A stretch of DNA of 64,000 nt from contig CAZNJB010000005.1 of assembly GCA_964573255.1 (NCBI GenBank), positions 55,120-119,119 of the forward strand. The letters run 5' to 3'. The notes beneath the pieces were generated by a model. That model ran no database searches and was not told the DNA's origin. It saw only the letters and a program-made list of their open reading frames with translations. Below are positions 18,401-27,835 of this stretch, piece by piece. The DNA is from CAYNUJ01 sp964573255. GTDB lineage: Bacteria; Bacteroidota; Ignavibacteria; Ignavibacteriales; Melioribacteraceae. The translations under genes and the position numbers were made by a program. Every line of letters starts with the position of its first letter. Position 1 is the first letter of the stretch.

Positions 18401-18871
18401 CACATACTTTTCGCGTTCGTAATCAATTTCCGATAAGTATTCTATAATTTCGTCATAATCCAAATCACCGCCGGTTTCTATTATCGTTGTATTTTTATCA
18501 ATCGATTCTTTGGCGGGAAATTTTAAAGTGAATAATTCGTATGTGGAAAGAAGAATGATCTTCTTCTTTTGTGTAATTCTTGTGATTTTTTCCTGAACAG
18601 TTTCGGAATCAAACTTATCAATTATTATTGTATGTTCACTAAGATTAAGTATATCAAGTTCAGCCTTAGCTTCATTTAGTGATTTTGCATCGGGATAAAT
18701 AACAACTAATTCTTCAAATTGACTGCTTAAATCGTTGACAAGTAAATTTTTGGTTGAGCCGATTAATGGTGAAATATAAATCTGTTTCGGGCTCGACGAT
18801 TTATTTAATTCTGCTTTTATTTTTTGAATTCCCGCAAATGCGGAAAAAAGTTTTGTTACTAAGTTTTCCAT
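15488..18871 (-). CDS. mfd: Transcription-repair coupling factor Mfd
   Basis: DNA translocase that displaces RNA polymerase stalled at lesions and recruits UvrA. 1127 aa, normal for Mfd. It has the degenerate UvrB-like N-terminus, the RNA-polymerase-interacting CarD-like domain beginning near G-D-F-V-V-H-E-Y-F-G-I-G, the helicase with Walker A C-G-D-V-G-F-G-K-T-E, the D-E-E-Q-R-F DEAD-type box, the TRG motif region, and the C-terminal autoinhibitory domain. An acidic low-complexity insert at about residues 250-285 (runs of E, D and K) is longer than I expect. The TrpF-like gene follows after 98 bases. The M1 peptidase is divergent upstream. Confidence 0.97.
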   Translation of the reverse strand: MENLVTKLFSAFAGIQKIKAELNKSSSPKQIYISPLIGSTKNLLVNDLSSQFEELVVIYPDAKSLNEAKAELDILNLSEHTIIIDKFDSETVQEKITRITQKKKIILLSTYELFTLKFPAKESIDKNTTIIETGGDLDYDEIIEYLSEIDYEREKYVDSPGQFAIRGSIIDFWSYSEKQPIRAEFDGDFLESLRYFDPDSQRSHNKIEKATLASKIQTNENNYSATLFDYFNNPLVFIDKVEAEKFFESEAEPKKEEEEIPDDLDEELKKEFFEQDGENNNSENESIPLKIEVNKIDDLFKEKAIWIIEDSFSFSENRIELNLYPAPAINSNFEILFNQIKTYANKDYKIIITAENEIQVRRLVDLLTEFKNEFREMIETGKVRVSVLALNKGFSENKSKVLLLTDYEIFNKPYRQRITSKYRTKRSRVKEFASIKRGDFVVHEYFGIGMYAGLETIKIGMTEQECIKINYAQGGVVYVNLNYLGLVKKFSSKENAHPRLTVLGSKDWKNTKKKVKTKIKDSARELIKLYAQRKSIKGIAYSKDSIWQKELEASFFYEDTPDQAKVTEEVKKDMESSNPMDRLVCGDVGFGKTEIAVRAAFKAVNDGKQVVVLVPTTILAEQHYNTFMDRLSQFPVKIAALSRFQTKKEQLKIIDGLSKGTIDIVIGTHRLLSKDIKIKDLGLLIIDEEQRFGVMAKEKLRQLRVNVDTLTLTATPIPRTLNLSLLGARDLSIINTPPPNRQPIYTKIEKFDIAKLRGYVLEEIKRGGQVYFIHDRVHSIEKIAAYIQRHIPEINIAIAHGQMKPSQLEKVIHDFMQRKYHMLVSTKIIESGIDIPNVNTIIINRADRFGLAELHQLRGRVGRGDKQAYAYMLVPSLKSITKKAIKRLQAIEEYNELGGGFNLSMRDLEIRGAGNLLGTEQSGVIDNVGFDLYIKMLDEAVEELKREEFGHIFEDLPKIQARSQPRIDTYFEIGIPEYYMPEQADRLGFYTSLFSILKVEEITDIIDEMRDKFGKLPEIVERLILIAEMRYYASYALFEKVIITENKITIGMPKADNEDFYQNNFTDVMKLIMSKYSREVQFKQDKTSMWLEINNKFGSPESAVNFVIKFSKEIESIINPKQQKMSA

Positions 18872-19087
18872 AATTCTCGTTTTTTAAAATACAAACCGCT
18901 TTCCACGGCAAAGAACCGGGAAAGAATAGTCCAAATAAACTAAAGTGAGTTGTGAATTCCAATTTGTTGATTTTTCCTGTTGCTCCCATAAGGTCATGTT
19001 AATTGAACAAATTTTATTTTAAAACATCTATTATTTACATAATATTCGTTAATTATTTAAAAACAGAGTATTTCAAGCGGAGGTATT

Positions 19088-20956
19088 ATGAAAAAATTAC
19101 TCGCATCATTTTTTCTGCTCTCGAGTATTTTATTTGCGCAGAATTTATTTATGCCTTGGAATATTAAACAAGCTTACGAAGGGAATACAAGAGATTATTC
19201 CGGACAACCCGGCAAAGATTATTGGCAAAATTCCTCGGATTATTTCATCTCTGCCGAACTCGATCCGAGCACAAGTTTACTAAAAGGTCGCGAAGAAATT
19301 TTATATCACAACAATTCTCCCAAAGCCCTTAAAAAATTAGTGATAAGATTATATCAGAATTATTATAAGAAGGGTGCTCCGCGAGATTACTCAATATCTC
19401 CCGAAGCGGTAAACGACGGGATGGTTTTGCACTCACTTTCCATAAATGGTGAAGAAATTAGTTTGAAAGACAATCCGGATTTGCTCATTAACGGAACGAA
19501 TTTATTTTTAAAACTAACAGGCGATATTTCTGCAGGTTCAACAATTAATTTGGAAATAGAATGGAGTTTCCAAATTCCTAAAAAATCTAAAATAAGGATG
19601 GGGCAATATGATTCCACTTCTTTTTACGTTGCTTACTGGTATCCGCAAATTGCCGTTTACGACGATATTGACGGATGGGACACTTTTGATTATGGCGGTA
19701 CCACGGAGTTTTATAACGATTTTAATAATTACACCGTGGAAATAACCGTTCCTGAAGGTTTTCTTGTTTGGGCTGCCGGTTTGAATACAAATATTGATGA
19801 ATTATTGAAACCGGAATTCTATGAACGATGGAAAAAAGCCAGAACATCTGAAGAGGTGGTTCACATTGTTACGGAGGATGATTATAAAAACGGAAGTCCT
19901 ACCATTGAAGACGATTACAACACGTGGAGTTTTGTTGCAGAAAATATTCCGGATTTCACTTTCGGAACAAGCGACCATTACTTATGGGATATGACGAGTT
20001 TGGTAGTTGATTCTTTAACGGGCAGAAGAACTGTTGTTGATGCGGTTTATAAGAAGGAATCCAAAGATTTTTACGAAGTTGCCGATATAGCAAAGAAATC
20101 CATTCACTTCTTGTCTTATGAAATGCCGGCTGTTCCTTATCCATATCCGAAATTGACGGTGTTTAATGGCAGCGGAGGAATGGAAGCACCGATGATGGTT
20201 AACGACGGTTCAACTTTTACCAGAGCCAATACTGTTGGTGTAACATCGCATGAAATTGCCCATACATATTTCCCCTTTTATATGGGTATTAACGAACGCA
20301 AATATGCTTGGATGGACGAAGGTTGGGCATCTATGCTTCCTATTGAATTTCAGAAAAGAGAAGGGAGTAAGCACGATCCACTTGTTACAAAAATTCATTC
20401 TTTCTCACTTGTTTCTGGTGATGAATTAGAACTTCCTATGATGATACCTTCGGTTTTAATGAAGGGTAGGACTTATCGCGATGCATCTTATACACGACCG
20501 GCGTTAGCTTATTATTTCTTATATGATTTTCTGGGTAAAGAAAAATTCTTAAAAGCTTTGCATCTTTATATTGAACGTTGGAACGGCAAACATCCCCTTC
20601 CTTATGATTTCTTCTTTTCCTTCAATCAGGCTGTTGGAGAAAATCTTTACTGGTTTTGGCAGCCTTGGTTTTTCGAAAGATGCTATCCTGATATAGCTGT
20701 TAAAAACGTAAAAGAAAACGGAGATGAATTTACAATTTTTGTTGAGAAAATTGGTAGTCTTCCTGTTCCTGCAGCATTAACCGTTACTTTTTTCGATGGT
20801 TCCACCGAAGAGCTTTACAAACCCGCAGATGTATGGAAAAACTCAAACAGCTATTCATTCAAGTTGAAGTCAAAGAAAAGAATAAAGAAAGTTAACGTAA
20901 ATCTGAATAGAACGCCTGATAGAAATAACAATAACAATGAGTGGGTCCTTGAGTGA
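19088..20956 (+). CDS. Secreted M1-family (aminopeptidase N-like) metallopeptidase
   Basis: 622 aa with a signal peptide (about residues 1-18, ending L-F-A-Q). The N-terminal beta-sandwich of M1 peptidases is followed by the catalytic domain. Zinc ligands are His388 and His392 in H-E-I-A-H with Glu389 as base, and Glu411 in W-M-D-E-G-W-A-S completes HExxH-x18-E. An exopeptidase G-x-M-E-N motif appears as G-G-M-E-A-P. The last 80 residues form a small beta domain. The start follows GGAGG. No T9SS sorting tail is present, so it is probably periplasmic. The subtilase lies 95 bases downstream. Confidence 0.92.
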   Translation: MKKLLASFFLLSSILFAQNLFMPWNIKQAYEGNTRDYSGQPGKDYWQNSSDYFISAELDPSTSLLKGREEILYHNNSPKALKKLVIRLYQNYYKKGAPRDYSISPEAVNDGMVLHSLSINGEEISLKDNPDLLINGTNLFLKLTGDISAGSTINLEIEWSFQIPKKSKIRMGQYDSTSFYVAYWYPQIAVYDDIDGWDTFDYGGTTEFYNDFNNYTVEITVPEGFLVWAAGLNTNIDELLKPEFYERWKKARTSEEVVHIVTEDDYKNGSPTIEDDYNTWSFVAENIPDFTFGTSDHYLWDMTSLVVDSLTGRRTVVDAVYKKESKDFYEVADIAKKSIHFLSYEMPAVPYPYPKLTVFNGSGGMEAPMMVNDGSTFTRANTVGVTSHEIAHTYFPFYMGINERKYAWMDEGWASMLPIEFQKREGSKHDPLVTKIHSFSLVSGDELELPMMIPSVLMKGRTYRDASYTRPALAYYFLYDFLGKEKFLKALHLYIERWNGKHPLPYDFFFSFNQAVGENLYWFWQPWFFERCYPDIAVKNVKENGDEFTIFVEKIGSLPVPAALTVTFFDGSTEELYKPADVWKNSNSYSFKLKSKKRIKKVNVNLNRTPDRNNNNNEWVLE

Positions 20957-21051
20957 TATAAAACAATCTTAATTAAATAACGTGTTCAGCGACTTGAATT
21001 AAGGTGTCTTTTTTAAGATATTGTAAATTAAATAAAATTAATGAGGTAAAA

Positions 21052-23892
21052 ATGAACAAAATTATTACAAAAATTTTTGGGGCATTCTTTGTCTTCCTTT
21101 TTGTTTCTTCGGTGTTTTCACAAAATGTTATTTATGATGGAAAAAGCTATATGTTCGGCGATAGAATTGTCGTTAAGTTTAAAACGATTAACTTGAGTAA
21201 AGATGCTGCTTTGCCTCAGAGTTATACTACGCTATTCAAAAATTTTGATATAGTTCAAGTTGAAAAGAGATTTAAGTTAAAAGAGTCGCTACAAAAGGCT
21301 GATATTCCTTTGAATAAAATTGCTGTTTTAAAATATACTTCACCAATGAATCCCAAGTTTCTTGCACAAAAAATTTCCAAGTTAAAAGGTATTGAATGGG
21401 CTGAACCATATTATTTAGATGAGTTAATGTATACACCAAATGATCCCGATTACTCAACCCAATATGCGCTCAGTAAAATACAGGCATCCAAAGCCTGGGA
21501 TATTACAAAAGGTAGTTCAGGAATTATTGTTGCAATAGATGATACCGGTGTAGATTGGGATCATCCGGATTTGGCAGATAATATTTGGGTAAATAAAAAT
21601 GAAATTCCCGACAATGGAATTGATGATGATAACAACGGTTATATTGATGATATACGTGGCTGGGATTTCGGTGGTTTAGACGGAACGCCGGATAACAATC
21701 CGATGGAAGACAGATCCGATCATGGAACTCACGTTGCCGGAATTGTTTCAGCCGTTACTGATAACGGAATAGGAATTGCATCGATTGGTTTTAATACTAC
21801 CATTATGCCGGTTAAAACTTCCCGCGATGATGTTCGTTCTAATACAGGCCAAGCCTTAATATCATATGGTTACGATGGAATTATATATGCAGTTGATAAC
21901 GGTGCAAATGTAATCAACTGTAGTTGGGGTAGTTATAGCTATTCTATTGCTGCTCAATTGGTAATTGATTATGCTGTACAACACGGTGTTTTACTTGTTG
22001 GTGCCGCAGGTAATGATGGTGCCTCGCAAATTATTTATCCAGGCGGTTATAATGGGGCTTTATCGGTTGGGGCTACTACATCATCCGATACGAGAGCATC
22101 TTTTTCCAATTATGGTAAACAGGTAGATGTTATGGCTCCAGGTTATGGAATTTGGGCAACTTGGCAAAACGATACATATGCTTCCTTAAGTGGTACTTCA
22201 ATGGCTTCGCCTTTAGTTGCCGGACTGGCTGCTTTGGTTTACGATCAATTCCCAACCTATACTGCTGAACAGATAGCGGAACAAATACGTGCCACTTGTG
22301 ATGATATTTATTCTGTTAATCCCTCTTTAGTTAATATGATTGGTTCCGGTCGTATTAATGCGTTTAAAGCTGTAAGCACAACTGATGCTAAATCAGTTCG
22401 ACTTTCATCGGTTCAATTTATAGATGAAGGTGACGGAGACGGATTTCTGGAACCGGGTGAACAAGTTTCTATACTTGCTGAGTTTACAAATTTCCTTGCA
22501 CCCTTAAGTTCTCTTTCAATAACAATAGAATCGAAGTCACCATATGCAACAATAATTAACGGAACTTTTACTCCTGGTGCAGTTGCAACGTTAGAAACAT
22601 TTGACAACTCTACCGCTAAATTTACTTTCACTATTTCGGAATCCTGCCCCGAAAATAAAGAACTCGACTTTTTAATCACTTATAACGAAACCGGGTTGGA
22701 TGGATTTGACTGGACAAGTGTGTTAGCCAATCCCACATATCGTACACAATCGGGTAATAGAATTGCTGTTACACTTACAAGCAAAGGTAATATAGGTTTT
22801 AACGACTATCCCAACAACGTGCAAGGAGACGGATTCTCGTTCGATGATTCACCTAATTTATTATTCGAAGGGGCGTTGATGTATGGGATTTCAAAAAACA
22901 AAGTTGTTAATGCCGCAAGGGATAATACCGGTAGTAATGCAGATAATGACTTTTTTGTTCTTTCGCCATTTGTGTTAAGCGTTCCCGGAAGGGATGCAGA
23001 TCAACAAGGACGTTCAATATTTGATGATCGTATGGCGGGTTTTTCTAAATTAGGAATTGAAACAGAAATGAATTCCTATTCGTTTGCCAATTCTCCCGAT
23101 GATTCTTACATAATTCTGCAGTATATTTTCAAGAATCGTACTTCCAACGATATTAACGGATTCCGCGCAGGTATATATTTTGACTGGGATATGGATGAAA
23201 ATGATTATGCTGATAATGTCACAGCATATGATTCTATCGGAGGATTCGGTTATGCTTATAATAGTGATTTAAATCCGGTTTCTATGTATGTTACATGTGC
23301 ACTTATTTCCGATGGAGAATATAGTTTTTATGGCATAGAAAACGATGGTGCCGGCGGAGGTATGAGTGTTTATGACGGATTTACGGATGTTGAAAAATGG
23401 GAAACTCTCTCTAGCGGTGTTGCAAAATCCGATGCAGGACCGAATGATATCTCTTTTGTATCCGGTGCGGGTGCTTATAATATTAAAGCCGGGGATTCAA
23501 TAGAAGTAGCTTTTGCTATTGCCGGCGGATATTCTTTAGACGAACTTAGAACATCAGTTGAAAATGCAAGAAACAAATATTTAAGCTTGATTACTTCGGT
23601 TAATGAAATTGAAAATGGAATTCCTAAGGTATTTGCATTAGCTCAAAATTATCCGAATCCATTTAACCCAACTACGACTATTAAATTTTCTATTCCGGAA
23701 AATGAAAAAAATGTAAAGTTAACGGTTTACGATTTACTGGGACGCGAAGTTGCAACTCTTGTAAACGATCAATTAACTGCCGGAAATTATGAGGTTAATT
23801 TTGATGCGAGCAATATCTCATCTGGAATTTACTTCTATCGCTTAACTGCCGGCAATAGAGTTGAAGTTAAAAAAATGATGCTGTTAAAATAA
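21052..23892 (+). CDS. Subtilisin-like (S8) serine protease, T9SS-sorted
   Basis: 946 aa. Signal peptide (about 1-24, ending V-F-S-Q), an inhibitor-like propeptide (to about 130), then the S8 catalytic domain with Asp164 (D-D-T-G-V-D), His224 (D-H-G-T-H-V-A-G) and Ser383 (G-T-S-M-A-S-P). Beta-rich domains follow, and the last ~80 residues are a type A T9SS sorting domain (N-Y-P-N-P-F-N-P, then L-G-R-E-V-A-T-L, and a K-K-M-M-L-L-K tail). It is therefore exported, moved across the outer membrane by T9SS and released or anchored. An in-frame GTG at 21004 is rejected because ATG 21052 has GAGG upstream and starts at the signal peptide. Confidence 0.95.
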   Translation: MNKIITKIFGAFFVFLFVSSVFSQNVIYDGKSYMFGDRIVVKFKTINLSKDAALPQSYTTLFKNFDIVQVEKRFKLKESLQKADIPLNKIAVLKYTSPMNPKFLAQKISKLKGIEWAEPYYLDELMYTPNDPDYSTQYALSKIQASKAWDITKGSSGIIVAIDDTGVDWDHPDLADNIWVNKNEIPDNGIDDDNNGYIDDIRGWDFGGLDGTPDNNPMEDRSDHGTHVAGIVSAVTDNGIGIASIGFNTTIMPVKTSRDDVRSNTGQALISYGYDGIIYAVDNGANVINCSWGSYSYSIAAQLVIDYAVQHGVLLVGAAGNDGASQIIYPGGYNGALSVGATTSSDTRASFSNYGKQVDVMAPGYGIWATWQNDTYASLSGTSMASPLVAGLAALVYDQFPTYTAEQIAEQIRATCDDIYSVNPSLVNMIGSGRINAFKAVSTTDAKSVRLSSVQFIDEGDGDGFLEPGEQVSILAEFTNFLAPLSSLSITIESKSPYATIINGTFTPGAVATLETFDNSTAKFTFTISESCPENKELDFLITYNETGLDGFDWTSVLANPTYRTQSGNRIAVTLTSKGNIGFNDYPNNVQGDGFSFDDSPNLLFEGALMYGISKNKVVNAARDNTGSNADNDFFVLSPFVLSVPGRDADQQGRSIFDDRMAGFSKLGIETEMNSYSFANSPDDSYIILQYIFKNRTSNDINGFRAGIYFDWDMDENDYADNVTAYDSIGGFGYAYNSDLNPVSMYVTCALISDGEYSFYGIENDGAGGGMSVYDGFTDVEKWETLSSGVAKSDAGPNDISFVSGAGAYNIKAGDSIEVAFAIAGGYSLDELRTSVENARNKYLSLITSVNEIENGIPKVFALAQNYPNPFNPTTTIKFSIPENEKNVKLTVYDLLGREVATLVNDQLTAGNYEVNFDASNISSGIYFYRLTAGNRVEVKKMMLLK

Positions 23893-23925
23893 TTCTACAA
23901 ATTTTAAGTAGATAATAAATAATTT

Positions 23926-23958
23926 GAGGGCCGGAATTATTTCCGGCTCTCTGTTTTT
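23926..23958 (+). terminator. Terminator of the subtilase gene
   Basis: An 11-bp stem (23926-23936 with 23941-23951, one G-T pair) closes a TTAT loop. It is followed by TGTTTTT. Confidence 0.9.
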
Positions 23959-24164
23959 AAAAAGAAAATAGTTTGAGCTCGATTTAGAATCGAAATGCTT
24001 TTCCCCTTTTTCTCGATTTCACCTATTAAAAAACTCTAAAATTAGCTCAAAAGGCCAAAAATATTAAAAGACACATTATCTTTTTATATTTTAGCCAAAT
24101 AATCGGCTTTTTGTTTTAATAAGACAAGTTTATCTTGTGACTTAATTAAACAAAGTGTCGGCTA

Positions 24165-24205
24165 TTTGTTCTTTTTGTCGTCTAATTTTTGTAAGTTTGT
24201 ATAAT
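24165..24205 (+). promoter_or_regulatory. Candidate promoter of the pyruvate dehydrogenase operon
   Basis: TATAAT at 24200-24205 is a perfect -10 hexamer, but no good -35 lies at 17 bases. Overlapping it, TAAGTTTG (24192-24199) matches the Bacteroidota -7 consensus TAnnTTTG, with TTTG (24165-24168) 23 bases upstream. Either reading starts transcription about 30 bases before the aceE ATG. Confidence 0.35.
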
Positions 24206-24242
24206 TAAATAAGATAAAACATACAATTAAAAGGATAAACAG

Positions 24243-26918
24243 ATGGCAGACGTGAATTATAATCATTCCAAATTAGATGAAGTTGAATTACAAGAATGGT
24301 TGGAGTCTCTTGAGTATGTACTAAAAACAGGCGGCGCGGAAAAAGTACGCGAATTGCTCAACGAATTAGATACATACGCACATGAAGCAGGCGTCGATTT
24401 ACCTTTCACCGCAAATACACCATATATAAATACTATTCCAAAAGAAAAGCAACCAGCTTTTCCGGGTGGAAGGGAAATTGAGAGAAGAATTAAAAGTATA
24501 ATACGTTGGAATGCTATGGCGATGGTGGTGAGAGCCAATAAACATTCCCCTGGCATTGGCGGACACATTTCAACGTTTGCATCTGCAGCTACATTATACG
24601 AGATAGCATTCAATCATTTCTTTAGAGGAAAAGATCACGGCGGAAGCGGAGATATTATCTATTTCCAAGGACATGCTGCACCGGGTATTTATGCTCGTGC
24701 ATTCCTTGAAGGCAGATTAACAAAAGAACAATTGGAAAATTTCCGCAGGGAATTAGCTCCCGGCGGTGGATTGTCTTCCTATCCGCATCCTTGGTTGATG
24801 CCCGATTTCTGGGAATTCCCTACCGTATCTATGGGATTGGGTCCTATCCAAGCAATTTATCAAGCAAGATTTAGCAGATACTTAGAAGATAGAAATTTGA
24901 AGAAGCCGGGCGGGAAAGTCTGGGCATTTTTAGGTGACGGCGAGACTGACGAACCTGAAACTTTAGGTGCAATTTCACTTGCATCACGCGAAAAATTGGA
25001 CAATTTAATTTTTGTTATCAACTGTAATTTGCAGCGTCTCGACGGACCAGTGCGCGGTAATGGAAACATCATTCAAGAGCTCGAAGCTGTTTTCCGCGGT
25101 GCCGGATGGAATGTGATAAAAGTAATTTGGGGCGGAGAATGGGATGAACTCTTGGAAAAGGATAAAACCGGTTTGCTCATTAAAAGAATGAACGAAGTAG
25201 TTGACGGTGAATCCCAGAAGTATATTGTTGAAGAAGGTTCGTATATTAGAAATCATTTCTTCGGTAAATATCCCGAATTACTCAAGTTGGTTGAAAATTT
25301 AACCGATGAGCAAATCCAAAAAATGAAACGTGGAGGTCACGATCCGGAGAAAGTTTATGCTGCATTTAAAGCTGCGGTAGAACATACGGGTCAGCCTACA
25401 GTTATTCTCGCCAGAACCGTTAAAGGTTATGGAATGGGTGAAGCGGGTGAAGGTAAAAACATCACTCACCAGCAGAAAAAACTGAATGAAGAAGAATTAA
25501 TGAACTTTAGAACACGTTTCGGCATTCCAATTTCCGATGAAGATGTAGCCGAAGCTCCTTTTTACAGACCTCCGGAAAACTCACCGGAAATCACTTATCT
25601 GAAAAAACGTAGAAAAGAACTTGGCGGTTATGTTCCTAAAAGAATTGTTAAAAATCATCCGCTGCAAACTCCGAGCGAAGAATTGTTTGAGGAGTTCTAT
25701 AAAGGAACAGGAGATAGGGAAGCTTCTACAACTATGGTATTTGTCAGACTCCTTACGAAACTCTTGAAGGATAAAGAAGTTGGTAATTTAATTGTTCCTA
25801 TCGTTCCTGACGAAGCCAGAACTTTCGGTATGGAAGCGTTATTCCGTCAAGTTGGTATATATTCTCACGTGGGTCAGCTTTATGAGCCCGTTGATAGAGA
25901 CAGCCTCCTTTATTATAAAGAAGCAAAGGACGGTCAAATTTTAGAAGAAGGAATTACAGAAGCCGGTTCAATGTCTTCATTTATTGCGGCAGGAACTGCA
26001 TACGCAACTTATGGCGTTAATACTATTCCTTTCTTTATTTATTATTCAATGTTCGGTTTCCAAAGAATAGGAGATTTAGCTTGGGCCGCTGCTGATATGC
26101 GCTGTAAAGGATTCTTAGTTGGTGGTACTTCCGGTAGAACAACTTTAGCGGGAGAAGGTTTACAGCATCAAGACGGTCAAAGTCACTTGCTCTCTTATCC
26201 AATTCCGAACTTAAAAGCATATGATCCGGCCTTTGCATACGAAATTGCGGTTATTGTTCGTGAAGGAATTTATAGAATGTATGAAAAGCAAGAAGATCTT
26301 TTCTACTACATTACTGTGATGAACGAAAATTATCCTCAGCCGGAGATGCCTAAAGGAAAAAATATTAAGGAAGGTATTCTCAAAGGTATGTACAAATACC
26401 GTGCATCCAAAAAGCCGTCAAGAATAAAAGCTCACTTGATGGGCAGTGGTGCAATTATGAATGAAGTATTGAAAGCACAAGAAATATTGGAAAATAATTA
26501 TAGTGTTTCCGCCGATGTATGGAGTGTAACAAGTTATAAAGAACTCCATCTCGATGCGCTTGAAACAGAACGTTGGAATAGAATGAATCCGACTAAAAAA
26601 CAGAAAGAACCGTATATAGCCAAAGTAACAAAGAACGATAAAGGCGTATTCATTGCGGCTTCTGATTATGTTCAAATATTACCGGATTCAATTTCACGCT
26701 GGTTGCCTGGCTCCTTACACAGTTTAGGAACTTTCGGTTTCGGAAGAAGCGAAACACGCGAATCTCTAAGAGATTTCTTTGAAGTTGACGCTAAACATAT
26801 TGCTTATGCAGCGCTTTATTCTCTTTATACCGAGAATAAAGTAAAAGCAGATGTTCTTAAAAAAGCAATTAAGGAATTGGGAATAAATACAGAGAAAGCG
26901 AATCCAATGTTCTCATAA
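24243..26918 (+). CDS. aceE: Pyruvate dehydrogenase E1, homodimeric type
   Basis: Decarboxylates pyruvate and transfers the acetyl group to the lipoyl domains of E2. 891 aa, the single-chain E1 length. N-terminal TPP-binding part with P-G-H-I-S-T-F-A-like (G-I-G-G-H-I-S-T-F) and the Mg/TPP motif G-D-G-E-T-D-E-P-E; middle pyrimidine-binding region; C-terminal transketolase domain. AAAAGGA precedes the ATG. It is first in the order aceE, methyltransferase, aceF, lpdA, with only 12 bases before the methyltransferase. Confidence 0.97.
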   Translation: MADVNYNHSKLDEVELQEWLESLEYVLKTGGAEKVRELLNELDTYAHEAGVDLPFTANTPYINTIPKEKQPAFPGGREIERRIKSIIRWNAMAMVVRANKHSPGIGGHISTFASAATLYEIAFNHFFRGKDHGGSGDIIYFQGHAAPGIYARAFLEGRLTKEQLENFRRELAPGGGLSSYPHPWLMPDFWEFPTVSMGLGPIQAIYQARFSRYLEDRNLKKPGGKVWAFLGDGETDEPETLGAISLASREKLDNLIFVINCNLQRLDGPVRGNGNIIQELEAVFRGAGWNVIKVIWGGEWDELLEKDKTGLLIKRMNEVVDGESQKYIVEEGSYIRNHFFGKYPELLKLVENLTDEQIQKMKRGGHDPEKVYAAFKAAVEHTGQPTVILARTVKGYGMGEAGEGKNITHQQKKLNEEELMNFRTRFGIPISDEDVAEAPFYRPPENSPEITYLKKRRKELGGYVPKRIVKNHPLQTPSEELFEEFYKGTGDREASTTMVFVRLLTKLLKDKEVGNLIVPIVPDEARTFGMEALFRQVGIYSHVGQLYEPVDRDSLLYYKEAKDGQILEEGITEAGSMSSFIAAGTAYATYGVNTIPFFIYYSMFGFQRIGDLAWAAADMRCKGFLVGGTSGRTTLAGEGLQHQDGQSHLLSYPIPNLKAYDPAFAYEIAVIVREGIYRMYEKQEDLFYYITVMNENYPQPEMPKGKNIKEGILKGMYKYRASKKPSRIKAHLMGSGAIMNEVLKAQEILENNYSVSADVWSVTSYKELHLDALETERWNRMNPTKKQKEPYIAKVTKNDKGVFIAASDYVQILPDSISRWLPGSLHSLGTFGFGRSETRESLRDFFEVDAKHIAYAALYSLYTENKVKADVLKKAIKELGINTEKANPMFS

Positions 26919-26930
26919 TTACGGTTTAAA

Positions 26931-27833
26931 ATGTCCTGTCAAATTTGCGGAAATGAAAAGTATAAGATTGTTGGCGCTCCGTTAATTGAGCCGAAAGTTG
27001 AAAGATTTATTCGACACGAATATAAGGTGGTTAGGTGCATTTCTTGCGGGTTTTATTATGTTAACCCCGAAATTGATCTTTCACCTTATGAGTGGGGTAA
27101 AATTTATGAAGATAATTACTTCGCTCCGGTCAACGATTGGCATAATAAAAAACGGCGTGAGGATATTAAAAACCGTTTCGATAAATTAGTCGGTTATACC
27201 GGAGTAAAGGAAATCGATTTTCTTGATGTAGGCTGCGGTGAAGGTCTGGCTATCGAAGAAGCTCTTTCAAGAGGCTGGAATGTAACGGCGGTTGATATAG
27301 TTGACCACCGTACAAATGGCGCCAAAGCCGAAGGTGTTTTGTTTTATGAAGGTTCTTTGAATAATGTGAATTTTAAAAACAAAAAGTTCGACATTATTTA
27401 TCTTGATTCGGTTCTTGAGCATACTACTCAACCGATGGAATATTTAAGAAAATTGAATGAACTTCTTAAGGATAACGGATTTGCATATATCGGAGTTCCC
27501 AACGAAGACAGTTTGTTCGACAATTTGAGAGAACTGATATTTAAAACCAGCGGAAAGGAGAAAATTTCCGCAAGGACGAAACCTTTCGTTTCTCCTTATC
27601 ACGTTGTAGGTTTTAATAAAAACAGTTTGAACTTGGCTTTGAAAAAAGCCGGCTTGTCGAGTGTGGAATTCAGAATATTTGCAAGCTTAAAAGAATATAA
27701 AAAATATAAATTTTTATCACGAGGTTATTTAATCTCGTTACTGAGTCTGCCAATCTATTTATTGGCAAGGATGATGAACAATGAAGTTTATATGGAAGTA
27801 ATAATTACTAAGTTTAATAATAAAATGGGTTAG
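26931..27833 (+). CDS. Class I SAM-dependent methyltransferase with N-terminal zinc ribbon
   Basis: 300 aa. Four cysteines (Cys3, Cys6, Cys36, Cys39) form a C-x2-C / C-x2-C zinc ribbon. It is followed by a Rossmann methyltransferase with motif I F-L-D-V-G-C-G-E-G-L (about 98-107) and a D-x-V-L-E-H motif typical of the Methyltransf_23 group. The C-terminal 40 residues are hydrophobic and may contact membrane. It is wedged between aceE (12-base gap) and aceF (2-base gap), so it is cotranscribed with the pyruvate dehydrogenase genes. The substrate is unknown; the zinc-ribbon form often modifies sugars, lipids or quinone-like molecules, which is inference only. Confidence 0.85.
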   Translation: MSCQICGNEKYKIVGAPLIEPKVERFIRHEYKVVRCISCGFYYVNPEIDLSPYEWGKIYEDNYFAPVNDWHNKKRREDIKNRFDKLVGYTGVKEIDFLDVGCGEGLAIEEALSRGWNVTAVDIVDHRTNGAKAEGVLFYEGSLNNVNFKNKKFDIIYLDSVLEHTTQPMEYLRKLNELLKDNGFAYIGVPNEDSLFDNLRELIFKTSGKEKISARTKPFVSPYHVVGFNKNSLNLALKKAGLSSVEFRIFASLKEYKKYKFLSRGYLISLLSLPIYLLARMMNNEVYMEVIITKFNNKMG

Positions 27834-27835
27834 AA

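Larger units (their letters stand above)
23893..24242. other. Intergenic region, 350 bp, between subtilase and aceE
   Basis: Holds the subtilase terminator, a small AGCC/GGCT hairpin (24093-24108) followed by T residues, a short ACAAG-N5-CTTGT inverted repeat (24124-24138) and a promoter candidate for aceE. No open frame or RNA gene was recognised. Confidence 0.55.

Noticed and set aside
24093..24108. Second terminator before aceE
   Set aside because: Only a four-base AGCC/GGCT stem with an 8-base loop; too weak to call separately.
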